13,903 bases of DNA, from NCBI GenBank assembly GCA_034120015.1, contig JAXEIF010000028.1:1-13903 (forward strand). The letters are read 5' to 3'. The stretch is from CALXOJ01 sp034120015 (GTDB lineage: Bacteria; Spirochaetota; Spirochaetia; JAFGXN01). A program made the position numbers and the translations under genes. This document shows positions 6,695 to 13,254 of this stretch, one piece after another (positions within the stretch are counted from its first letter, which is position 1; every line of letters starts with the position of its first letter). The notes under the pieces are model-generated. The model saw only the letters and a program-made list of their open reading frames with translations, was not told where the DNA came from and searched no databases.

Positions 6695-7441
6695 ATGACT
6701 TGTTTTCGATTTGTGGCAGCCGCTTTGGCGGCTGTCACGCTGTTTTCCTGCGATCCGACACGGGACAAACCCGATCCGGTTCAAATTCGGGTGCAGAATC
6801 TGACTCCTTACGATGTTTTCTTGCGGGATGTTCCCGATAAAAGTCGGGAACCGTTGGTACTGGTGCGGTCGGTCGATGCTCTTGAAAGCAGTATTAAACT
6901 GTTCCGTTATCTTCCGTCCCAAGCCGTAGATCGCCTGACTTTTTATCCTTATTTTTTGCTGCCGGTTTTAACGGTCATGCCGCCCGAGGCCGATTCGATG
7001 GTGACTTATTACGAAGAATATCAGGATCCGGAAATTTATCTGACAGTCCGGCTGGCTGTTAACAAGAGAGAGTACACGGTCGATTTGAATCAGACACCGT
7101 ACGGGACGGATTACACAAAAGCCTATATAGCGGTTGAGAATGCGGGGACGGCTTCCTGTGAAGTCTTCCGAGGCAATACTCTTTGCTCAAAATCCGATTT
7201 TCTGGTTCGGGGAATCGGGTCGGTTTCGGAACGGACTGTGGCAAAAGGGGAAACCGCCGTTTATGCTTTCGATCCTTTGCCGGTCGGTTTTGAATTGAAT
7301 TTCCGTTTTCTTTCGGGTGTTTCCGGAGGAAATCCGACGACAGATATTCCGGCTGTGACGGCGGGGCAGATCGTTCGTGTACGGCTGCTGTGGGACGGTA
7401 CGGTCGAAGTGTCGGACCCCGGGGAGTTGGGCGGAAGATGA
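6695..7441 (+). CDS. Lipoprotein with two beta-rich modules
   Basis: The 248-residue product begins MTCFRFVAAALAAVTLFSC, a signal peptide with a relaxed lipobox (LFSC, Cys19) of the type accepted in spirochaetes. Two segments resemble those of the neighbouring lipoproteins: about residue 30 (IRVQNLTPYDVFLRD) and about 143 (AYIAVENAGTASCEVFRG). The second module carries a Cys pair, in CEVF and TLCSK, that could form a disulfide. There is no recognised enzymatic motif. The ATG follows AGAAGAA, a modest ribosome binding site, three bases after the previous stop; the end overlaps the next gene by ATGA (7438-7441). It is probably exported and co-translated with its neighbours. Role unknown. Confidence 0.82.
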   Translation: MTCFRFVAAALAAVTLFSCDPTRDKPDPVQIRVQNLTPYDVFLRDVPDKSREPLVLVRSVDALESSIKLFRYLPSQAVDRLTFYPYFLLPVLTVMPPEADSMVTYYEEYQDPEIYLTVRLAVNKREYTVDLNQTPYGTDYTKAYIAVENAGTASCEVFRGNTLCSKSDFLVRGIGSVSERTVAKGETAVYAFDPLPVGFELNFRFLSGVSGGNPTTDIPAVTAGQIVRVRLLWDGTVEVSDPGELGGR

Positions 7442-8256
7442 AATCATTTTTTATTTTTCTCCTTTCATTATTCTCTCTTGTTTCCTGCGATATTATCAAA
7501 CCGCAGACAATTTTGGTTTCCAATCTGACGTCGCGCGGCTATATTACCGAGGTGACCTGCAACGGCTATTCGATGTTCCTCTTCAAAGGAACGGGAGAAT
7601 TCGACGGATATTCGGACAGCTTTGAAATGACATTTCGACCCGAACAGCGTCGTGAGTTTATCGTTCCCGAATCGATACAGCCGGGCGATTTGCTCGAATG
7701 GCACATCGTGTTTTATCACAATAAAATCGATGAGGGCGGTGTTTTTGCCTATCCCGAACGGGTCGAAGTATCAATCGACTCCGGTACCTATTTCGGTAAC
7801 GGCGACTGGCTCGATTTAACCGACGATACGGAAGTCCGGTCGAAAAATACGGTTGCGACCGAATATTTAAGCGATTTGCTCGGCGGTAAAGAGATTACCA
7901 TCGAGATTATCAATAATACCGAATTTTACCTCTCGGATTTTTATGTCGGCGAAGAAAACCATTCCCTGCCGTTGCCGATACCGGGAAGCGAATCGGTATC
8001 GGACAGTTTGCCTCCGGGTGCAGAAGGGCATTGGGAGAATGCCTATAATTCCAAAAACGGACGGGTCCGGTATCTGATCTTTTCCGCAAAAAAAGGAACC
8101 GATGGATCCGATGTCAAAAAAGTGAGGCTTTATCAGCCGCAGTGGTTCGGCGAGAGTTTACGCCTTTACCTGCGGCCGACAACAACGGTGCAAATAATCG
8201 GAGACAGCGAGTTTTCCGAACCGCTTCTGATCGAAAATCTCTTTTCCGGGATTTGA
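7438..8256 (+). CDS. Lipoprotein with two beta-rich modules, last gene of the operon
   Basis: The 272-residue product begins MKSFFIFLLSLFSLVSC, with lipobox LVSC and Cys17. The ATG at 7438 overlaps the previous stop as ATGA and follows a GGAG-containing stretch; an earlier in-frame GTG or ATG would put an unlikely Arg-rich tail before the signal peptide. Two segments match the module of the preceding lipoproteins: about residue 24 (TILVSNLTSRGYITEV) and about 152 (ITIEIINNTEFYLSDF). The first is followed by a Pro-Gly-Asp turn and a beta-rich stretch. No catalytic motif is seen. The stop codon directly abuts the stop codon of the convergent sulfatase gene, with no intergenic base between them. 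Role unknown; an envelope or surface location is likely. Confidence 0.83.
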   Translation: MKSFFIFLLSLFSLVSCDIIKPQTILVSNLTSRGYITEVTCNGYSMFLFKGTGEFDGYSDSFEMTFRPEQRREFIVPESIQPGDLLEWHIVFYHNKIDEGGVFAYPERVEVSIDSGTYFGNGDWLDLTDDTEVRSKNTVATEYLSDLLGGKEITIEIINNTEFYLSDFYVGEENHSLPLPIPGSESVSDSLPPGAEGHWENAYNSKNGRVRYLIFSAKKGTDGSDVKKVRLYQPQWFGESLRLYLRPTTTVQIIGDSEFSEPLLIENLFSGI

Positions 8257-9675
8257 TTACCGTTTTTCGCTGTCCGGCAGCGCAAACGGTTTAATGTCGG
8301 GAAAAACAGCCGAGTCCGTATGCGCTCCCTGCATGATTTTCATCAGGGCGGCAGCCGTTTCCGGATCTTTTTTAATCAGATTCCGCTTTTCCGATTTGTC
8401 GCTGCTTAAATCATAGAGTTCGAAAACCGGTTTTTCCGTGTGGGCTTTCGTGCGGACCAGTTTCATGTTCCCTTTTCGAACCGCCTGTTTGCAGTCGGTT
8501 TCGTGAAATTCCCAGTAGAGATATTCATGCTCTTTCTGATTCCCGGTTCCGAAAAGGGTCGGTGCATAGGAAATGCCGTCTGTCGGATAAGCTTTTTCGA
8601 TTCCGAGAATGTCGGTCACGGTCGGCAGAAAATCCCAAAAGGCGCTCGGATGATCGGTGATTCCCGGCCGGATATTTTTTCCCCAGACAATCAGCGGCAC
8701 GCGGATGCCGCCTTCGTAGACCTGCCGCTTGATGCCCCGAAAATCGCCGGCACTGCGGAACCATTTCGGATTGGCGCCTCCTTCCCGGTGCGGACCGTTA
8801 TCGGTCGTAAAGAAAACAATCGTATTTTCTTTTCCGGCTGCTTCGAGAATGCGTCCGACATCGCGATCCATCAGCGACATCATAGCCGCAAAATTTTTCT
8901 TTAGAGGAGCCCAGTGTTTGTCCCCGTAGAATTCTTTGACATATTTCTGAGGAACCTGAAGCATCGCGTGCGGAATGGTGTAGGCAAGATAAAGAAAATA
9001 GGGCTGATCCGTTTCATGGCATTCGTTAATAAAGTCGAGCGCTTTTTCCGTAATCAGCGAATGAGAATATTCGTTGTCAAGACTGTCTTTTGTCCATTGT
9101 CCGTCTTTGCCTTCCCACAAATAGGACGGGTAATAGGAGTGGGCCTGTCGCTGACACAGGTAGCCGTAAAAACGGTCGAAGCCGTGGCGCAGAGGGTCTC
9201 CGTGACCTTCTTTCCATCCGGGAGAATCGGGCGCGCCGAGTCCCCATTTGCCGAAGAGGGCGGTTTTGTATCGTGTATTTTCTTTAATTACCGTTGCGAC
9301 TGTTGTTTCGGTAAGAGGCAGAGCTTCCTGTCCTTCTTTGCGGTATTCTTTGTTTCCACGAATGTAAGCGTGACCGGTATGCCGGCCGGTTAAAAGCGAA
9401 CAGCGGGAGGGAGCCGAGACGGGAGCGCCGGCGTAATGGTCGGTGAAGAGAAGTCCCTCGTCTGTCATACGATCGATATGCGGAAGTCTGAGATCGTTTT
9501 CGGCCAGCAGATCGCCGTAACCGGCATCGTCAAGCATGATGTAGATAATATCGGTATTGTCCTGACGGCATCCGGGTGTGTTTTTCGTCATGTAATCGGC
9601 GGGTGTTTGCGCGTTGAGCGGTAAAACGGCTGTCAGCGAGAGGGGCAGCAGGGTATATTTTCGATTGGTCATCAT
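8257..9675 (-). CDS. Exported serine-type sulfatase (S1 family, formylglycine-dependent)
   Basis: The protein hydrolyses sulfate esters, probably from sulfated glycans. The ATG at 9675 follows CGGAG and gives a signal peptide (MMTNRKYTLLPLSLTAVLPLNAQ) with probable cleavage near Ala22. Sulfatase hallmarks are present: metal-binding Asp pair in YIMLDDAGYGD (Asp49-Asp50), the signature SAPSRCSLLTG (87-97) with catalytic Ser87, FGKWGLG, and the second metal site TTDNGPH. Ser instead of Cys in the signature means that conversion to formylglycine would need the radical SAM maturase anSME, known from anaerobes; no such gene is in the window. The 472-residue length is normal for arylsulfatase-like enzymes. 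The ATG at 9672 is an equivalent alternative start; extension to 9720 is unlikely because it would precede the signal peptide. Substrate cannot be deduced. It lies 19 bases after the second Maf gene. Confidence 0.93.
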   Translation of the reverse strand: MMTNRKYTLLPLSLTAVLPLNAQTPADYMTKNTPGCRQDNTDIIYIMLDDAGYGDLLAENDLRLPHIDRMTDEGLLFTDHYAGAPVSAPSRCSLLTGRHTGHAYIRGNKEYRKEGQEALPLTETTVATVIKENTRYKTALFGKWGLGAPDSPGWKEGHGDPLRHGFDRFYGYLCQRQAHSYYPSYLWEGKDGQWTKDSLDNEYSHSLITEKALDFINECHETDQPYFLYLAYTIPHAMLQVPQKYVKEFYGDKHWAPLKKNFAAMMSLMDRDVGRILEAAGKENTIVFFTTDNGPHREGGANPKWFRSAGDFRGIKRQVYEGGIRVPLIVWGKNIRPGITDHPSAFWDFLPTVTDILGIEKAYPTDGISYAPTLFGTGNQKEHEYLYWEFHETDCKQAVRKGNMKLVRTKAHTEKPVFELYDLSSDKSEKRNLIKKDPETAAALMKIMQGAHTDSAVFPDIKPFALPDSEKR

Positions 9676-9691
9676 AAAAAACTCCGAGGCT

Positions 9692-9720
9692 ATTTTAGTA
9701 TCGCACGACAGTGTTGTCAA
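9692..9720 (-). promoter_or_regulatory. Possible internal promoter for the sulfatase gene
   Basis: On the minus strand TTGACA (9715-9720) and TAAAAT (9692-9697) are exactly 17 bases apart, a near-consensus arrangement. It lies over the end of the second Maf gene, and the -10 box includes that gene's stop codon. The predicted transcription start (about 9685) would fall inside the sulfatase ribosome binding site, leaving a leader of about ten bases, so it may be fortuitous. Confidence 0.45.
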
Positions 9721-11029
9721 ATTTTTTTTTGTAAAACTCGCGGCAGCGTAGCGGGGCAGTGCAGACTTCGGGAAGGTGCTTCAGCTCTTCTGCCAAACGG
9801 TGCGCCTGCTCGGGCTTCCGGTCAAACCGGGGCGGCGGACTTTCCGTTTCCGCTTTCCACGCTTCTTTATACCGAAAAAAAAGTTCCGTGGTATAGTTTG
9901 CCGTCTCCCTTTCAAACCGGTACGGCCGGCTTTGCAGCAGAATTTCGTTTCCGGTGTCGGCGGTGCAAAGGCGGTTTCCGGTATTTTGCCACCGGAGGGG
10001 CAGCCATGTACCGCGGCAGTATGTTTTTCCGTGCGGATAGGCAAATTCGATGCCGGCGGTGCGGATCGTGCGCGGTTGAAAGAGTCGGGCAAACGAAAGC
10101 GCCGCAACGGAGACGTTGCCGCCGACTGTGTTTAAGGGCGGCAGATTCAGAAAAAGCGATGCCAGTCGGCAGAGGGGGTGGGCGCCGGCGCACCAGACCA
10201 CTTTTTCGAATCGGTCGGCAACGGAAGGCAGCGCCGTCAGGTCGGCAACCAGAATCGTTTGCGGCGGAATTGCGCCCGTGAAGTGGGAGAGACTCCACGG
10301 CTGGGCGTCGATGGTCACCGCATAATCGGGCACAATGCCGTTGGCGGTTAAAAAGGGAAAGGCCGTATCGGCCGCAATCAGCAGTGAATCGGCAGGACGT
10401 TTCCGCAGTTCGGGGAGTGCCGTCTCAATTTCGGGAGAAGCTCCGGCAATCCACACCGTTTCCGTTGGCCGGAAATCGGGAAGAAACCGCTTCGGCAGGA
10501 CAATGTTTTTCAAAAAGTGGGTATGCCACAGTTTTGCAAAGCGAACGTATGCAGCCGCATCGTCAATCAGACGGTTAATAACCGTTTCGACAACGTTGCA
10601 AATCAGACGTGTGCGTTCGGGTGCGGCTTTTGTCCATCCGTCGAGAGTAAAAATCCGGTAGGTATGAAAGCAAAAGGGCGAGAGCAATTCGGTGAGGGAT
10701 TCCGTCCATTGTAAGCCGTATTCAGTCATTTTGATGACATCGATTTCTTTTCTGTCGAGAAAGGGCGGTCTGGTTTGTTCGTAAAATCGGGTTTCCTCCG
10801 GGAATGTCAGTACGACGACTTTTCGTTTGCCGTCGGCTGTCCGCTCGGGAAGATAGCCCCAGCCGCCGCCGATGATAATCAGCAGATCGGTTTCGGCAAG
10901 TGCGGCGGCCGTTTTTTCCGCTTCGCGGGCGGGGTCGTATGTCGAATGAAGCGGAACAGCGGTGCCGTTGCCGGCGGTGACGGCCGGAACCGGCATTCCG
11001 TTACGGGAGGAGAGCAGGTTAACGGACAC
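9695..11029 (-). CDS. Motility-associated (Maf/DUF115) glycosyltransferase, second paralogue
   Basis: Maf/DUF115 proteins (MptE-like fold) are best known as motility accessory factors that attach nonulosonic-acid sugars to flagellins; acting on flagellins here is inference. The 444-residue product starts at GTG 11029, nine bases after a perfect GGAGGT, and overlaps the first paralogue by 11 bases. Visible family features are PLHSTYDPAREAEK (26-39), a glycine-rich IGGGWGYL (53-60), WIAGASPEIE (193-202) opening the central nucleotide-binding-like fold, VPDYAVTIDAQPW (233-245), TVGGNVSVAALSFARLF (301-317) and GIEFAYPHGKTYCRGT (326-341). These are better preserved than in the first paralogue. The C-terminal 90 residues are charged and probably helical. 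It is most likely cytosolic and co-expressed with the first paralogue and the downstream sulfatase. Confidence 0.85.
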   Translation of the reverse strand: MSVNLLSSRNGMPVPAVTAGNGTAVPLHSTYDPAREAEKTAAALAETDLLIIIGGGWGYLPERTADGKRKVVVLTFPEETRFYEQTRPPFLDRKEIDVIKMTEYGLQWTESLTELLSPFCFHTYRIFTLDGWTKAAPERTRLICNVVETVINRLIDDAAAYVRFAKLWHTHFLKNIVLPKRFLPDFRPTETVWIAGASPEIETALPELRKRPADSLLIAADTAFPFLTANGIVPDYAVTIDAQPWSLSHFTGAIPPQTILVADLTALPSVADRFEKVVWCAGAHPLCRLASLFLNLPPLNTVGGNVSVAALSFARLFQPRTIRTAGIEFAYPHGKTYCRGTWLPLRWQNTGNRLCTADTGNEILLQSRPYRFERETANYTTELFFRYKEAWKAETESPPPRFDRKPEQAHRLAEELKHLPEVCTAPLRCREFYKKKFDNTVVRY

Positions 11030-12509
11030 GGGTAGCCCACCTCCGGAGGCGGCGGACGGCTTTGCCGGTGAAGGCGTTTAAAGCGTCGGTGCCGTTTTGA
11101 GCCCGTACGGCTTCGGCGGCGGCTGCCGACAGAACCGTTTCCGGAAGAGTTTTGATTTGACCGGCTTCCGTAATTCCGTTCAATGCTGCTAAGGCCGCAG
11201 TCGGGAATGCGCTCGCTGCTTCGCGTGCGGCCGCGGCCGTTTGCGGTGCCGGTTCGAAAAGAGGTTTTTCGATTCGGGGCGGCAGCGAATCAAACCATGA
11301 CAGTCCGACTTCGTTAAAAACGGTCGGATCCGGTTTCGGGGCGCAAATGCGTGTAACACGGAGACCGGCATCGGCCCCGTTTTCGGCAAACCACTGCCGG
11401 AAGAGGTGACCGTGGTGCCGGTTGACGGAAGCCGGGAAAAAAGATTCGGACGGCTTGAACCGTGAGGATCGGAAGAAGGCGTTTAAAAAGGTTTCGTGAC
11501 CGCGGGCGTACGGTTTTCCGGCGGGTGCGTTCAAATCGAGCCCCGCAAAGGCGGTTACGGCGAACGGTTTAAAAAAGAGAGCAGTCGTTGCCGTGACGGT
11601 CGGTGTTTCCGGTAAAACGGGAGCCGCTTTGTCAGGAAAGTGTCCCCCTCCGACGGTTTCCTGCGGCAGCTGCTGCCGGAAAAGGTGGATGCGGTCGTTT
11701 TTCGTAACGGTCGCGGCCGCTGTGGGCGGCAGCAGCCATCCGCACTGCGGCGGTTTCAAAAAGAGTGTCAGCCGTTTTGCGTAAAATCCCGGGTCGGTAG
11801 CGATGTAAAAATCGGGGCTGATACCGTTTTCTTCGAGAATCCGCCCGGCAGATGTGACAGCCGTCAAAAGAAAGCGGTCGCGGTAACGGCGAATCGTAGG
11901 AATCAGTAATTCCAAAGAAGGACCCGGTGCGGCAATTAAAACGGGAGTTTGCGGATTCCACCGAAAGAATCCTGTTTCGGCAGAAGTCAGAAAATTGCGG
12001 TGGGCATTGGAGAGCCATGAACGGGAAAAAGCCAGACGGACCGATTCGTTAACTGCTTTTTCCCGTAAGCGCTTAAGAATAAAATTCCTGAAAGCGGAAA
12101 ACCGGGTTCGGTAATACGGTTCGAGTACGGGAATTTCCCATACCGAGGGTGTGGCGGTTGCCAGAAACTGTTCGATAATGCGGAAGGCATTGTCGTCATC
12201 AAAGGCGGTTGCCGTCGGTATTTCCGGGGCGGTTTTGCTGTCGAAAACCGATGCGGTTCGAAATCGTGTTTCGGGGTAAACGGTCAGCAGATGCCGGTGT
12301 CCGGAACGGCTGGCAGCGAGCGTGTCGTACCCGAGCGGGTCGCCCAAAATCAAAAGCGGTCGCCCCGGTTCGAGCACGGCGGCCCGATAGCGTTTGCCGG
12401 CTTCGGCTTCGGGGTTATAGCGGGACAGCAGCGAGCGATCGCCGTCAAAAAGGGACAGATATCCTTTTCCCGTTCGGGCAATGTGCAGGGTTTCAGGCGA
12501 AAAACTCAT
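11019..12509 (-). CDS. Motility-associated (Maf/DUF115) glycosyltransferase, first paralogue
   Basis: The 496-residue product belongs to the same Maf/DUF115 family as its downstream neighbour but is clearly divergent. Shared features are LLSRYNPEAEA (27-37), LILGDPLGYD (53-62, in place of the usual glycine-rich turn), VLIAAPGPSLE (190-200), ISPDFYIATDPGFYAKR (230-246) and AFAGLDLNAPAGKPYARGHE (320-339). LIAAPGPSLE is a typical start of the central domain. The ATG at 12509 lies 17 bases inside the preceding gene and has only a weak GAAAAAGAAA upstream, so translation probably depends on coupling. Its Ala-rich C-terminus (last 100 residues) has no clear motif. Two unlike paralogues in tandem suggest different acceptors or sugars, or a heteromeric enzyme; this is inference. 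Confidence 0.83.
   Translation of the reverse strand: MSFSPETLHIARTGKGYLSLFDGDRSLLSRYNPEAEAGKRYRAAVLEPGRPLLILGDPLGYDTLAASRSGHRHLLTVYPETRFRTASVFDSKTAPEIPTATAFDDDNAFRIIEQFLATATPSVWEIPVLEPYYRTRFSAFRNFILKRLREKAVNESVRLAFSRSWLSNAHRNFLTSAETGFFRWNPQTPVLIAAPGPSLELLIPTIRRYRDRFLLTAVTSAGRILEENGISPDFYIATDPGFYAKRLTLFLKPPQCGWLLPPTAAATVTKNDRIHLFRQQLPQETVGGGHFPDKAAPVLPETPTVTATTALFFKPFAVTAFAGLDLNAPAGKPYARGHETFLNAFFRSSRFKPSESFFPASVNRHHGHLFRQWFAENGADAGLRVTRICAPKPDPTVFNEVGLSWFDSLPPRIEKPLFEPAPQTAAAAREAASAFPTAALAALNGITEAGQIKTLPETVLSAAAAEAVRAQNGTDALNAFTGKAVRRLRRWATRVR
11039..11044 (-). promoter_or_regulatory. Ribosome binding site that decides the GTG start of the second Maf gene
   Basis: GGAGGT on the minus strand lies nine bases before GTG 11029. 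No ATG lies nearby and the frame is open upstream, so this site is the main reason for choosing GTG. Confidence 0.8.
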
Positions 12510-13242
12510 CGATAATTTCTTTTTCGCTGATTAACGACGGATCGCTGAGCATTGTTTTGACGGAAAGAGTGACACTGTCTGGTATCATATCATTCAGAAT
12601 TTCGGAAACATGAATCTGAATTGATGACGGATCCGGGTAAAAGGTATAGTCGGACAGAATCAGCAATTTTCCGAAATCGACACGGATGACCAGTGAATGG
12701 GAAGCGAAAAGCGTCATGGCTCTTTTGTATATGCCGGCTTCCGTTTTTAAAATCTCATGAAAGAGAAGTTCCCCGTATTTGATATCGATAAAATGAAGTG
12801 TCAGGCTGTTTTTGCAGTGTTCGAGAAAAAATTCGCATTTTTTCAGTGCCAGAAGATTCCCCTGTCGGAAAAAATCTTCTTTTAAAATCGAAATCGGCAG
12901 TTTTTGCGAATCGGTATGGTAATCCGATGTTATGTAGAGAAACGCAATGCCGTGAAGTGTAAACATTTCGTAAATAATCGGGTTTTTCGGCGTGTCATCG
13001 ACATTAAAAAAGCGGTCGATTTTCCTGCTGTCGATAAAATCCCGTACGGATTCGGGAACTTTCAGCCGTGAAAAAACGGTAAATCCGTAGCCTTCGCTGT
13101 AAACAGGGGTGTATTCGTTTCCGTCGAAATAAAGAAGAATCGATTTTCTTGTTTTGCGAATCCGATTAATCATCCGAAACAGATGAAAAATCTGGTTTTT
13201 GTCGAAGTGATCCATTGGAATTGCGCTGCCGTATTCGTTCAT
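12493..13242 (-). CDS. Conserved-looking protein of unknown function upstream of the Maf pair
   Basis: The 249-residue product has no signal peptide and no membrane helix, so it is probably cytosolic. It starts at ATG 13242 after AAAAGGAAG, a sequence that overlaps the stop of the upstream gene. The N-terminal half (ILLYFDGNEYTPVYSEGYGF, later FNVDDTPKNPIIYEMF and HGIAFLYITSDYHTDSQ) alternates beta strands and helices in a way that recalls GAF/PAS-type sensory domains. The second half is mixed (LTLHFIDIKYGELLFHE, then DFGKLLILSDYTFYPDPSS). No catalytic motif is recognised, so the GAF-like idea is weak. It overlaps the first Maf gene by 17 bases, so it is probably co-translated and may regulate or assist glycan transfer, which is context inference. 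Confidence 0.8.
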   Translation of the reverse strand: MNEYGSAIPMDHFDKNQIFHLFRMINRIRKTRKSILLYFDGNEYTPVYSEGYGFTVFSRLKVPESVRDFIDSRKIDRFFNVDDTPKNPIIYEMFTLHGIAFLYITSDYHTDSQKLPISILKEDFFRQGNLLALKKCEFFLEHCKNSLTLHFIDIKYGELLFHEILKTEAGIYKRAMTLFASHSLVIRVDFGKLLILSDYTFYPDPSSIQIHVSEILNDMIPDSVTLSVKTMLSDPSLISEKEIIDEFFA

Positions 13243-13254
13243 CGTTTCTTCCTT

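Noticed and set aside
9676..9720. Upstream extension of the sulfatase to a start at 9720
   Set aside because: It would place 15 residues before a complete signal peptide, has no ribosome binding site, and overlaps the Maf gene end; CGGAG before 9675 supports the shorter form.
9776..10661. Several plus-strand open frames opposite the second Maf gene
   Set aside because: They are Arg/Gly-rich shadow frames antisense to a gene with clear family motifs.
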